A stretch of DNA of 64,000 nt from Bin87 sp963666415 (GCA_963666415.2 CAXXPD010000003.1:4047033-4111032); one strand, 5' to 3'. Numbered from the stretch's first letter, positions 38,060 to 47,941 are shown. Notes: a model not told the origin generated them from the letters alone. Numbers and translations: made by a program.

Positions 38060-38127
38060 ACGTAACGAACACACTCCAGCACACGTACAACAGCCGCCAA
38101 GCTACGTCCCCACCGAACCGCGCCCCA

Positions 38128-39030
38128 TCATTCCGACGGCAGTATCCCCAGTCGCATGGCCACCATGACGGCCTCCAGACGGCTGGATGCGCCCAGCTTC
38201 TTCCTCAGGTTCTCTATGTGGTTCCTAGCCGTGTACCAGCTCACGCCCAGTTCCTCAGCGATGTATTTGGTTTCCCAGCCCAGTGCCAGGTAGGACAGCA
38301 CCTCCAGTTCCCGTTCAGTCAAATTCACCTCACGCGGCCTAGGTCGAGCACGTCGGAACAACAAGTCACTATCGTCTGATCCACCGCCTTCCCTACTCGG
38401 CTCTGTTGCAGAGCTACGGGCCACCCGTTCATCATCATCCGATCCGTCGGCTGCCACTCTCGGATCCTCCATGAAAGCGCTTGGGCGCACGTAGTAAGGA
38501 TCATCCGACCCACGGCCGGCCCCACCGCCCAACTCAACGAGCCGCTCGACGTCCGCAGACACCGTCTCTTCGCCCTCATCGGCGAACAGGTACACGAGTA
38601 ACGGCCCACCATCCTCCACACCCGACACCACCATCGGCGTCACGACCAACCATTTGCGCTCACCCGAGGCGCACCGCATTCGCAACCTGGCACGACCGGG
38701 CACTAGGCCGGCGCGAAGGTTGCGTACCATCAGGCAGCCTTCCGCACAGTCGGCCGTCAAGGTAACGGGTATCAAACTGCCAACAAGGCCAGAGCAACGC
38801 TGGCCCACCACACGGTCCGGGGTGTAGCCAAGAATCTCTCGGGCACGGCGGTTCCAGAAAACCACCGTCTGGTCAGTGGCCAGCACGAACGCCCCGCACG
38901 ACACTGACGACAACAGCCTGAAAAGCCCATCCGGCGTCACTTCGGTTATCTCCCGCCCCCCGGCCAAGTCGGCCGACGAGATCCTACTTTCGAGGCCCAT
39001 CCCATGTGGACGGGCTTTTTCAATCAGCAC
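38128..39030 (-). CDS. PAS-LuxR family transcriptional regulator
   Basis: 300 residues; an internal ATG at 39000 is an equally plausible start. The PAS domain (about 35-150) contains CGAFVLATDQTVVFWNRRAR and ILGYTPDRVVGQRCSG. An acidic Ser/Asp-rich linker (about 175-230) follows, then a C-terminal LuxR helix-turn-helix (LTERELEVLSYLALGWETKY, RNHIENLRKKLGA). No REC domain is present, so the PAS domain probably senses a ligand or redox state directly. It is encoded opposite and downstream of the HEPN-like pair. Confidence 0.88.
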   Translation of the reverse strand: MLIEKARPHGMGLESRISSADLAGGREITEVTPDGLFRLLSSVSCGAFVLATDQTVVFWNRRAREILGYTPDRVVGQRCSGLVGSLIPVTLTADCAEGCLMVRNLRAGLVPGRARLRMRCASGERKWLVVTPMVVSGVEDGGPLLVYLFADEGEETVSADVERLVELGGGAGRGSDDPYYVRPSAFMEDPRVAADGSDDDERVARSSATEPSREGGGSDDSDLLFRRARPRPREVNLTERELEVLSYLALGWETKYIAEELGVSWYTARNHIENLRKKLGASSRLEAVMVAMRLGILPSE

Positions 39031-39059
39031 CAGCCGCCGCCGCCACTACTAGAAAAACG

Positions 39060-39941
39060 TAATATGTGCCCCTGTTTCGGTCTATGGGTAATCTGACCTG
39101 TACACATCGAGGCCCTATCTGCGCCCCATTCATCGAGCCCCGAACGTATCAGAAACAATTGCCACGCCATTCACTACTAATACGACACCGTTCAATTGAC
39201 GGTTATAGGTCATTCGCACTACACTACGCCGGCTTTCGATCCATACCAGCGGTGTAGGGCAAACGCACCACCGTCTCAAGGGGGCGAGCAAACATACCAG
39301 AGGCCGAACCCTCAGGTCGCGAACACTGCTGGGACGATCAGCGATGGAACGCTGGCACCGAACCGGTTCAAGCACCTCTGCAATCGCCCCGCCGAACACG
39401 ACGCATGGAGATCTCTGAATGCAGAAAACACACGTAGACGAAGCCGCGAGCTCCGGCAAGCACGGCCTGCTCCAGTGGCTACACGACACGGGACAAGGGG
39501 GTTTCCCCGACCGGAAGTCACGACTGGGAGCGGTCTCGCACATGCACCCCGCAGAGCGCCACGCGAACGGCAGGCACGTCGACCATCTCAAGCCGGCCGT
39601 CAAGGGCGACCACGCCACGTTTCGTGAGTGTGGCCCCGACCTGTGGGAAACGCTCCGTTGGTTGCCGCACGCAGCCTGGCGTTACGTCCATGGTGCAGGG
39701 AGGAGACGAATCCTGCCAGGGAACTCCAGTCGTTTTCGGCGCACCGCCGTGTTGTCCGCACGGCGTGCAGTCAAAGCTTGATGGTCGCCACCGTTCAGTT
39801 GACGGGCGACTTTTTGCATTTTGTTTCGGCGACCATTCCGCAGTCCAGTGCGAGGCTGAAACCTCTACGACCAGTTCGCGTCGCCGAACGTGTTGCCGGG
39901 CCACTGTTGGGCTGGCACTCCATCTCACGGAGGAAGCACAC
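39060..39941. other. no recognisable gene
   Basis: About 880 bp between the PAS-LuxR gene and the bPH2 gene. Several open frames exist (for example 39196-39627 and 39419-39781), but they are Arg/His/Ser-rich in several registers at once and lack ribosome sites or family resemblance. They look like GC-rich chance frames or a degraded gene. Confidence 0.5.
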
Positions 39942-40205
39942 ATGAGTTACGTAGACGACAACCTGACGGCCGGGGAGCAGGTTCTCCACCGGGCAAAACT
40001 GCACTGGGGCATTTTCGTTGGCCCAGCGATCCTGCTTTCCATTGGCTTCATAATCGCCATCGCCGTGGGGGCCGGGGTCGGCGGCGGCGGTGGAGCCTTC
40101 CTCGCGCTGGTCATTCTGCTGCTGTTCGCAATTCCCACCATTCGAGCGCTGGTTGTCTACCTGACCACCGAGTTCGCGGTCACTTCAAGGCGGGTTATTG
40201 CTAAG
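39942..40205 (+). pseudogene. bPH2 (YdbT-like) membrane protein, 5-prime part
   Basis: ATG at 39942 follows GGAGG. It reads MSYVDDNLTAGEQVLHRAKL and HWGIFVGPAILLSIGFIIAI, then YLTTEFAVTSRRVIAK. That is the standard bacterial PH-2 (DUF304) layout: a short start, two membrane helices, then the PH domain. It is interrupted after 88 codons by IS1380 copy d. Re-splicing at the CTAAG duplication continues to 42145. Confidence 0.9.
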
Positions 40206-41933
40206 CCCCAATCCACCGAAAAGATGAGTGTCGCGGTGTGCTGAAGGGGTAAGAAAGTGCTCCTGTGCATCTGGGATAATGGCTTTTGAAACAGGAAACC
40301 GTCCCCAGGCCAGGAGCACCCAAAAGATGCTAGCAGATGACCACCCCGACCGCATCCAAATCGCCTTTGACGACCACCGCCTGGTGGCCAATGCTGGGCT
40401 GATCCTGCCAGCCACGCTGGGCCGGCATCTGGGCCGGCCCGAACTGGTTGACCGGCACCTGGACCTGGGTCGCGCCCCAGGCCGAGCCAACACCGGCGAC
40501 AAGGTGATGACGCTGGTGGCGTCTGCTCTGGCCGGAGGAGACTGCATTGACGACGCCGACGTGCTGCGCACCGGCGGGACGGCTAGCGCCATCGGCTGCG
40601 TAGTCAAGGCGCCATCCACCCTGGGGACCTTCCTGCGCAGTTTCCGGTGGGGCCACGTCCGCCAACTGGATCGGGTCAGCCGGGAGCTGCTGGCCCGGGC
40701 CTGGTCGGCTGGGGCCGGACCCGGCGACGGGCCGTTGACCATCGACCTGGACTCCACCATCTGCGAGACATACGGTCTGGCCAAGGAGGGGGCGCGCGAC
40801 CACGGCTACACCGGCCAGCGAGGCTATCACCCGCTGCTGGCCATTGCCGCCGGCACCGGCGACGTGCTGATGGCTCGGCTGCGCAAGGGCCGCGCCAATA
40901 CCGTTCGGGGCGCCGCCCACTTTCTACGCGAGACGGTGGGGCGGGTACGCTACGGCGGGGCCAGGGGACAACTCACGGTGCGGGCTGACAGCGGCTTCTA
41001 CACCCACGCCATCGTCGCCGTCTGCCGCAAGATGGATGTGCGCTACTCCATCACCGTCCGCCAGCAAGCCCGCCTGCGGAATATCATCGAGGCCATACCC
41101 GAGACTGACTGGACGCCGATTCCCTACTGGATGGACGGCGCCGCCGACGTGGCGGAGACCACCTACGTCCCCTTCCAGGATGAGCCCGACGCCGCACCGG
41201 TGCGGCTCATCGTCCGGCGGGTGCAGCCCACGCCCGGCTCCCAGCTGGCCCTCTTCGCCAGCTACCGCTATCACGGCTGCATCACCGACCGAGACGGGGA
41301 CACCCTGGCACTGGAGGCCGACCATCGGCGCCACGCCGAGATCGAGAACGCCATCCGAGACCTCAAGTACGGCGTCGGGCTCAACCATCTCCCCTCAGGC
41401 CGCTTCGCCGCCAACGGCGCCTGGCTGGCGGTGCAGGTGATGGCCCACAACCTGGCCCGCTGGACCGCGCGCATCGGTCTGGGTGAGCAACTGGCAACCA
41501 CCAAGACCCTCCGACGACGCTTCTTCTCCCTCGCCGGACGGCTCACCCGCTCGGCGCGCCGCCTCACTTTGCATCTGCCCCAGCGCTGGCCCTGGAAAAA
41601 CCAGTTCAGTCGCGCCTTGGCTCGATTGCGAGCAATTCCACTCCCAGCCTGACGGCACCGCTGGTGTCAACGCCGACGGAGATCTGACCCACTCACCAGA
41701 CTACCCGACCGCCTCGCAGACTTGCGCCAGGCTGGTCCCCGAGCGTCTCTTGCTGCACGCTACCCTGACAATTTCGCCCAGCATCGCCACCGCGGGCCGC
41801 CATCATCGTGTCTGTGTGGCTATCTCACGCCGCCCTCATCCCCATCTATTGGAATCGGGCTTGCCCCGTTCGCCTTCCCTTGCCCATCATCCCTGGTGTC
41901 AACGCCACGGCCCATCGCTTCGGTGGATTCGGG
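40206..41933 (+). mobile_element. IS1380 element, copy d, intact
   Basis: 1728 bp with perfect 5-bp duplications CTAAG (40201-40205, 41934-41938). The leader contains GTGCTCCTG (40257-40265) and CAGGAGCAC (40311-40319), perfect complements that include the ribosome binding site. A GATAAT box (40275-40280) lies between them. It is probably an active copy. Confidence 0.95.
40327..41652 (+). CDS. IS1380-family transposase (copy d), intact
   Basis: 441 residues from the ATG at 40327, ten bases after AGGAG; an in-frame ATG at 40228 lies in the leader and lacks a ribosome site. DDE residues are visible at about Asp142 (TIDLDSTICETYG), Asp221 (VRADSGFYTHA) and Glu338 (RHAEIENAIRDLKYG). Insertion has cut a bPH2 gene. 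Confidence 0.95.
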   Translation: MLADDHPDRIQIAFDDHRLVANAGLILPATLGRHLGRPELVDRHLDLGRAPGRANTGDKVMTLVASALAGGDCIDDADVLRTGGTASAIGCVVKAPSTLGTFLRSFRWGHVRQLDRVSRELLARAWSAGAGPGDGPLTIDLDSTICETYGLAKEGARDHGYTGQRGYHPLLAIAAGTGDVLMARLRKGRANTVRGAAHFLRETVGRVRYGGARGQLTVRADSGFYTHAIVAVCRKMDVRYSITVRQQARLRNIIEAIPETDWTPIPYWMDGAADVAETTYVPFQDEPDAAPVRLIVRRVQPTPGSQLALFASYRYHGCITDRDGDTLALEADHRRHAEIENAIRDLKYGVGLNHLPSGRFAANGAWLAVQVMAHNLARWTARIGLGEQLATTKTLRRRFFSLAGRLTRSARRLTLHLPQRWPWKNQFSRALARLRAIPLPA

Positions 41934-41938
41934 CTAAG

Positions 41939-42145
41939 CGGGGATTCATCAAGCGCCAAACCCTAGAACTGAACCACAACCGCGTCGAAGGACTGGCCCT
42001 CGAACAAGGAATCATTGCTCGGATCTTCAACGCCGGCACCATAACCGTCAACGGAACCGGCGGAACCGCGCAGGAAATTCCTTTCATCATCCGGCCGATG
42101 GAGTTCCGGCGCAACGCCCTGGAAGTCATCGACGCAAACCCGTAG
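41939..42145 (+). pseudogene. bPH2 (YdbT-like) membrane protein, 3-prime part
   Basis: Completes the gene begun at 39942: RGFIKRQTLELNHNRVEGLA, then ARIFNAGTITVNGTGGTAQE and IPFIIRPMEFRRNALEVI. This is the PH-domain pattern of an R-type basic loop, a GTG(G)T motif and a final proline. The rejoined protein is 156 residues with no other damage, so the disruption is recent. Confidence 0.9.
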
Positions 42146-42534
42146 CGCCAGACCGCTCGAAAGCCAGTTCACTGCTCCGGTCGGTGCGCTAGCGATAGTG
42201 GCCGCCGTCAGCACGCCGACCATCCTGGACCCGCACCCAAGTCACCCTGCACCGTCGCCACCGCACCGTGTCGGCCTCGGCTAGGACCGTCGGAACTTTG
42301 CTTCCCCGCCACTGCGCAGAGACATGCTGGAGCACCCACACGTCGGTTGGGGAGTCCCACTGCTGGCATTCGCAGCCGTGCCTGCACTCACCTGCTGGCA
42401 ACTCCGTGCCTACGCCGTCGGAGCAAAACGCTCTGGGCAATGGAACTCCACCCTGCGGGAGCGCTTACAGCGACCGCACCAACTTTGACCTACCCACCAC
42501 CAGAACCAGAACAACACCGGAGGGCACTTTCAAA
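42146..42534. other. no recognisable gene
   Basis: About 390 bp between two interrupted genes. No frame has a ribosome site or family resemblance. A GGAGGG site near 42519 belongs to the next gene. Confidence 0.5.
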
Positions 42535-44007
42535 ATGGCTACCAATGGAACCCCCGAAGAGCCCCAAAATAACCATTCGGGCGGCTCGACGTTCAACATC
42601 CCCAACAGAGCGCTCATCATCGGCGGCGCCGGGTGGCGGCGTAGCGCTAGAAACGCGGCCGGAACCCCCGATGCTTCGGGAAATGGGGTATTCCCTACGC
42701 CGATTATCGACGCATAAATGGATCGTCGGGACGCTTTGCATACATCATGACGGCGAAGGCGACAATAATACGTCTGATGCTCAACGCCAAAAACTTGGCA
42801 AATTGGCTTTCCGGCCAGACTTCTAGGGGCTGTCATCGTGGTGGTCGTATTGTTTGTTACGGGCATCATTGGCGGGGCCAGCGGTGGCGCCTCTGGAGGC
42901 GGCGGCGTGCTGGGCTACATTCCCGCCAGTGCCGGATTGGTTCTTATCGGCGACCATGAAGCCCTTTTGAACGGCGACGTTCCCGAGGACTATGTCGAGT
43001 ACATGGAAGACGAAGACGAGGATGCCGATGGCTCAGGGTTGTCCTCCGGCACTTACGAGAAAATTGACATAGATGGCGACGACGTCTCGCTGGTGGCTTT
43101 CGTAGCTGACCAACGCAACGCCGATTATCTGGAAATTGTACAAGGAGATTTCGACTTCGACGTCATCCGCGAAGAGCTCGAAGACAGGCTGGACTGCGAA
43201 GACGACGATTACCGCGGTTTTGAATTATGGGAGTGTCCCGGCGGGGACTTCCCGGCCGTGGCGCTGTTTGAAAAAGACGGGTATGTAGTTTTCGCACTCG
43301 AACGCCAGGACGACCTGGAAGATATGCTCACGTACAAGAGTCGTGATCCCGGGAAACTGGCGGACGATGGGAGCAGCGACATCAAGCGAATTCTGGACCA
43401 GACCGACGGCGGGTGGCTTCAGATGGCGGTCGTCACCGACGATTGCCCCATCAACCGTTGCCAGGGGTTTGCTTTTGCCCTGGGGAAAAGCGACGACAGC
43501 GAAGCCATACCGGCGTCATACGCCGTGATGTTCAGCTCGGAGCGCGCCGCCTCAGGGGCGGAGGGTGACGTTGAGATCGACGACCTGCTTGAAAAACTGT
43601 TCGCCGAACTTGCCCTTGAACTGGACATAGAAGAAGTGAAAACCGAGGGCGAATTCGTGGTCGGGACCGGCGAGGCAGAATTCGTCGGTACGAACGCTGG
43701 CCGCTCAAACCGCGACCAAATTCGTAGCTCTGAGCCAGCGACAGCAGATCGCGCCGATTCGGTGTGGCAGCCTACGCCAACAGCGCGTTTCCCAGTAGCA
43801 TCACGCAGTGAGTGGATAGAAAATTGCGTGAATAGGCCAGCTGGATTCCGAGAGGATTTCTGCGCGTGCAGATTTGACTACGCGGCCGACCAGTTGGGTC
43901 AAGATCTTCTCCCCACTTTGTCCGACATATCTTCCAGTGCTTTTGACTATCGTGAGGACTGGGTCAGATTAGTCGGGGATGAAGTCCCACAGCGCTGTTT
44001 GCAGTAA
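42535..44007 (+). pseudogene. membrane-anchored acidic protein, interrupted by a 180-bp element
   Basis: ATG at 42535 follows CGGAGGG. The start reads MATNGTPEEPQNNHSGGSTF and IPNRALIIGGAG. After one extra G near 42631 and removal of the element at 42647-42826, it continues GGGVALGAVIVVVVLFVTGI, a single membrane anchor. A Gly linker and a large acidic domain follow (YVEYMEDEDEDADGSG, ILDQTDGGWLQMAVVTDDCP). Near the C-terminus are ELDIEEVKTEGEFVVG and a Cys-containing tail. I do not recognise the family. The long distal frame (42838-44007) is intact. Confidence 0.7.
42647..42826. mobile_element. 180-bp CTAG-bounded miniature element, copy 1
   Basis: Begins CTAGAAACGCGGCCGGAA and ends with the near-complement TTCCGGCCAGACTTCTAG (18-bp imperfect inverted repeats). 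A second copy of identical length at 55334-55513 differs by eye at only about one position. Bounding CTAG/TA sites suggest mobilisation by an IS630-type transposase. Confidence 0.9.
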
Positions 44008-44012
44008 TTGAG

Positions 44013-44102
44013 ATTCTGGACATAGAAGAACTGAAAGCCGAGAGCAAATTCGTGGTTGGAACTAGCGAGGCGGAAATCGTTGATCCGGACGACGCTCGTT
44101 AA
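44013..44102 (+). pseudogene. C-terminal fossil of a tandem paralogue
   Basis: The frame reads ILDIEELKAESKFVVGTSEA and EIVDPDDAR before a stop at the IS1380 boundary. It aligns with ELDIEEVKTEGEFVVGTGEA in the gene just upstream (about 43618-43677). This indicates an earlier tandem duplication followed by deletion. Confidence 0.7.
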
Positions 44103-44103
44103 T

Positions 44104-45815
44104 CCCGAATCCACCGAAGCGATGTACGCTGGAGTTGACACCAGGGTTGATGGGCAAGGGAGGGCGAACAGGCCAGGCCAGGTTCCAATAGATGGGGATG
44201 AGGGCGGTGTGAAGTAGGCACCCAGACACGATGATGGCGGCCCGCAGTGGCCATGGCGGGCGTAATTCGAGATGCGGTGGGCAAGGAGTGCCCTTCGCGG
44301 GCTGGGTTGGCGCGAGTTGGCGGGAACGGTCAGATGGCCGGATGGCGGGTCAGTGGCAGACGGCCGCCGTCAGGCTGGGAGTGGAATTGCTCGCAATCGA
44401 GCCAAGGCGCGACTGAACTGGTTTTCCCAGGGCCAGCGCTGGGGCAGATGCAAAGTGAGGCGGCGCGCCGAGCGGGTGAGCCGTCCGGCGAGGGAGAAGA
44501 AGCGTCGTCGGAGGGTCTTGGTGGTTACCAGTTGCTCACCCAGACCGATGCGCGCGGTCCAGCGGGCCAGGTTGTGGGCCATCACCTGCACCGCCAGCCA
44601 GGCGCCGTTGGCGGCGAAGCGGCCTGAGGGGAGATGGTTGAGCCCGACGCCGTACTTGAGGTCTCGGATGGCGTTCTCGATCTCGGCGTGGCGGCGATGG
44701 TCGGCCTCCAGTTCCAGGGTGTCCCCGTCTCGGTCGGTGATGCAGCCGTGATAGCTGTAGCTGGCGAAGAGGGCCAGCTGGGAGCCGGGCGTGGGCTGCA
44801 CCCGCCGGACGATGAGCCGCACCGGTGCGGCGTCGGGCTCATCCTGGAAGGGGACGTAGGTGGTCTCCGCCACGTCGGCGGCGCCGTCCATCCAGTAGGG
44901 AATCGGCGTCCAGTCAGTCTCGGGTATGGCCTCGATGATATTCCGCAGGCGGGCTTGCTGGCGGATGGTGATGGAGTAGCGGACATCCATCTTGCGGCAG
45001 ACGGCGACGATGGCGTGGGTGTAGAAGCCGCTGTCAGCCCGCACCGTGAGTTGTCCTCTGGCCCCGCCGTAGCGTACCCGCCCCACCGTCTCGCGTAGAA
45101 AGTGGGCGGCGCCCCGAACGGTGTTGGCGCGGCCCTTGCGCAGCCGAGCCATCAGCACGTCGCCGGTTCCGGCGGCAATGGCCAGCAGCGGGTGATAGCC
45201 TCGCTGGCCGGTGTAGCCGTGGTCGCGCGCCCCCTCCTTGGCCAGACCGTATGTCTCGCAGATGGTGGAGTCCAGGTCGATGGTCAACGGCCCGTCGCCG
45301 GGTCCGGCCCCAGCCGACCAGGCCCGGGCCAGCAGCTCCCGGCTGACCCGATCCAGTTGGCGGACGTGGCCCCACCGGAAACTGCGCAGGAAGGTCCCCA
45401 GGGTGGATGGCGCCTTGATCACACACCCCAGCACCTGCTCGGTTCCCCCAGCGCGCAGCGCGTCGGCGTCGTCGATGCAGTCGCCACCGGCCAATGCCGA
45501 GGCCACCAAGGTCAGGAACTTGTCTCCCGCATTCGCCCGACCTGGCGCATCTCCCAGGTCAACATTGTTGTCCACCAGCTCGCCCAGTCCCAGATGATGG
45601 GCCAAAGTGACCGGAAGGATCAGCCCAGCATTGGCCACCAGGCGATGATCGTCGAAGGCAACGTCGATGCGGTCGGGGTGCTCAAGTGGTAACATCTTTT
45701 GGGTGCTCCTTGTTTCGGGTCGGTTTTCTGTTTCAAAAACCATTATCCCAGAAGCCGGGAGCACTTTCTCATCCCTTCATCACGCCGACACGCTCATCTT
45801 ATCGGTGGATTGGGG
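44104..45815 (-). mobile_element. IS1380 element, copy e, mosaic
   Basis: 1712 bp, flanks TTAAT (44099-44103) and CTAAT (45816-45820), one mismatch. Both outer parts (44104 to about 44365 and about 45417-45815) are clearly diverged from copies b, c, d, f and g. The middle (about 44366-45416) is almost identical to them. The leader still has GGTGCTCC/GGGAGCAC complementarity around the ribosome site. Confidence 0.9.
44370..45695 (-). CDS. IS1380-family transposase (copy e), mosaic but intact
   Basis: 441 residues starting MLPLEHPDRIDVAFDDHRLV. Residues 1 to about 95 differ at many positions from the other copies (LGLGELVDNNVDLGDAPGRA, ALRAGGTEQVLGCVIKAPST). From STLGTFLRSFRWG onward it is nearly identical. 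DDE motifs are intact. This is best explained by gene conversion of a divergent IS1380 by the common type. Confidence 0.92.
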   Translation of the reverse strand: MLPLEHPDRIDVAFDDHRLVANAGLILPVTLAHHLGLGELVDNNVDLGDAPGRANAGDKFLTLVASALAGGDCIDDADALRAGGTEQVLGCVIKAPSTLGTFLRSFRWGHVRQLDRVSRELLARAWSAGAGPGDGPLTIDLDSTICETYGLAKEGARDHGYTGQRGYHPLLAIAAGTGDVLMARLRKGRANTVRGAAHFLRETVGRVRYGGARGQLTVRADSGFYTHAIVAVCRKMDVRYSITIRQQARLRNIIEAIPETDWTPIPYWMDGAADVAETTYVPFQDEPDAAPVRLIVRRVQPTPGSQLALFASYSYHGCITDRDGDTLELEADHRRHAEIENAIRDLKYGVGLNHLPSGRFAANGAWLAVQVMAHNLARWTARIGLGEQLVTTKTLRRRFFSLAGRLTRSARRLTLHLPQRWPWENQFSRALARLRAIPLPA

Positions 45816-46178
45816 CTAATCCAGGTTCGAGACCGTCCTACCGGCCGCCTTACTATTGGACCGGACACGCACCATAGCGTGCTCGGCGGGCGGCCAACAT
45901 ATGCCAGCAACTGCACTGCCCGTCCAGTGAAATTAGCGAACGGCAGCACTGACAGCAAGCCGACCACTCTGGCAATCCACCAATCCGTGATCTCACATTC
46001 CACGACACCGGCAGTAGGAGGCTGATGGCAGACAGTAAGCGGGCCGTTGCACGGGCGCCAACTGGTGGTCGACAACCCCAGGCACACCTTCCGGCGGACA
46101 TTGCCCGACCTGCCGCTGGACACGCCGGCAAATGTCGAAAAGGCGCCAACGGTGGCTCGAGAGCGCTGGAGGCCTAAA
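45816..46178. other. 363-bp spacer between two IS1380 copies, no recognisable gene
   Basis: Short open frames on both strands lack family resemblance. The sequence is single-copy in the window. It is bounded by copies e and f, which are in the same orientation. Confidence 0.5.
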
Positions 46179-47906
46179 CCCGAATCCACCGAAGCGATGG
46201 GCCGTGGCGTTGACACCAGGGATGATGGGCAAGGGAAGGCGAACGGGGCAAGCCCGATTCCAATAGATGGGGATGAGGGCGGCGTGAGATAGCCACACAG
46301 ACACGATGATGGCGGCCCGCGGTGGCGATGCTGGGCGAAATTGTCAGGGTAGCGTGCAGCAAGAGACGCTCGGGGACCAGCCTGGCGCAAGTCTGCGAGG
46401 CGGTCGGGTAGTCTGGTGAGTGGGTCAGATCTCCGTCGGCGTTGACACCAGCGGTGCCGTCAGGCTGGGAGTGGAATTGCTCGCAATCGAGCCAAGGCGC
46501 GACTGAACTGGTTTTTCCAGGGCCAGCGCTGGGGCAGATGCAAAGTGAGGCGGCGCGCCGAGCGGGTGAGCCGTCCGGCGAGGGAGAAGAAGCGTCGTCG
46601 GAGGGTCTTGGTGGTTACCAGTTGCTCACCCAGACCGATGCGCGCGGTCCAGCGGGCCAGGTTATGCGCCATCACCTGCACCGCCAGCCAGGCGCCGTTG
46701 GCGGCGAAGCGGCCTGAGGGGAGATGGTTGAGCCCGACGCCGTACTTGAGGTCTCGGATGGCGTTCTCGATCTCGGCGTGGCGGCGATGGTCGGCCTCCA
46801 GTTCCAGGGTGTCCCCGTCTCGGTCGGTGATGCAGCCGTGATAGCGGTAGCTGGCGAAGAGGGCCAGCTGGGAGCCGGGCGTGGGCTGCACCCGCCGGAC
46901 GATGAGCCGCACCGGTGCGGCGTCGGGCTCATCCTGGAAGGGGACGTAGGTGGTCTCCGCCACGTCGGCGGCGCCGTCCATCCAGTAGGGAATCGGCGTC
47001 CAGTCAGTCTCGGGTATGGCCTCGATGATATTCCGCAGGCGGGCTTGCTGGTGGACGGTGATGGAGTAGCGGACATCCATCTTGCGGCAGACGGCGACGA
47101 TGGCGTGGGTGTAGAAGCCGCTGTCAGGCCGCACCGTGAGTTGTCCTCTGGCGCCAGCGTAGCGTACTCGCCCCACCGTCTCGCGTAGAAAGTGGGCGGC
47201 GCCCCGAACGGTGTTGGCGCGGCCCTTGCGCAGCCGAGCCATCAGCACGTCGCCGGTGCCGGCGGCAATGGCCAGCAGCGGGTGATAGCCTCGCTGGCCG
47301 GTGTAGCCGTGGTCGCGCGCCCCCTCCTTGGCCAGACCGTAGGTCTCGCAGATGGTGGAGTCCAGGTCGATGGTCAACGGCCCGTCGCCGGGTCCGGCCC
47401 CAGCCGACCAGGCCCGGGCCAGCAGCTCCCGGCTGACCCGATCCAGTTGGCGGACGTGGCCCCACCGGAAACTGCGCAGGAAGGTCCCCAGGGTGGATGG
47501 CGCCTTGACTACGCAGCCGATGGCGCTAGCCGTCCCGCCGGTGCGCAGCACGTCGGCGTCGTCAATGCAGTCTCCTCCGGCCAGAGCAGAAGCCACCAGC
47601 GTCATCACCTTGTCGCCGGTGTTGGCTCGGCCTGGGGCGCGACCCAGGTCCAGGTGCCGGTCAACCAGTTCGGGCCGGCCCAGATGCCGGCCCAGCGTGG
47701 CTGGCAGGATCAGCCCAGCATTGGCCACCAGGCGGTGGTCGTCAAAGGCGATTTGGATGCGGTCGGGGTGGTCATCTGCTAGCATCTTTTGGGTGCTCCT
47801 GGCCTGGGGACGGTTTCCTGTTTCAAAAGCCATTATCCCAGATGCACAGGAGCACTTTCTTACCCCTTCAGCACACCGCGACACTCATCTTTTCGGTGGA
47901 TTGGGG
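46179..47906 (-). mobile_element. IS1380 element, copy f, without matching flanks
   Basis: 1728 bp with intact termini. The flanking five bases CTAAA (46174-46178) and CTTGA (47907-47911) do not match, unlike copies b, d and g. The absence of a duplication suggests that recombination between IS1380 copies exchanged one flank. Confidence 0.9.
46460..47785 (-). CDS. IS1380-family transposase (copy f), intact
   Basis: 441 residues. It shares with copy g the variants YAGARGQLTVRPDSGFY and ITVHQQARL, where other copies have GGARG, RADSG and RQQ. Copies f and g therefore form a sub-lineage. Catalytic residues are preserved and the start is as in copy d. Confidence 0.94.
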   Translation of the reverse strand: MLADDHPDRIQIAFDDHRLVANAGLILPATLGRHLGRPELVDRHLDLGRAPGRANTGDKVMTLVASALAGGDCIDDADVLRTGGTASAIGCVVKAPSTLGTFLRSFRWGHVRQLDRVSRELLARAWSAGAGPGDGPLTIDLDSTICETYGLAKEGARDHGYTGQRGYHPLLAIAAGTGDVLMARLRKGRANTVRGAAHFLRETVGRVRYAGARGQLTVRPDSGFYTHAIVAVCRKMDVRYSITVHQQARLRNIIEAIPETDWTPIPYWMDGAADVAETTYVPFQDEPDAAPVRLIVRRVQPTPGSQLALFASYRYHGCITDRDGDTLELEADHRRHAEIENAIRDLKYGVGLNHLPSGRFAANGAWLAVQVMAHNLARWTARIGLGEQLVTTKTLRRRFFSLAGRLTRSARRLTLHLPQRWPWKNQFSRALARLRAIPLPA

Positions 47907-47941
47907 CTTGAGCATCGCCTTATAGTGCCAATTTAAGTCAC

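Noticed and set aside
39196..39781. Overlapping open frames of 120-140 codons
   Set aside because: Arg/His-rich composition in several registers, no start signals and no motif; not supportable as genes.
44104..47906. IS1380 copies e and f as a composite transposon carrying the 363-bp spacer
   Set aside because: The outer flanks do not match as a duplication and the spacer has no gene, so there is no sign of joint movement.
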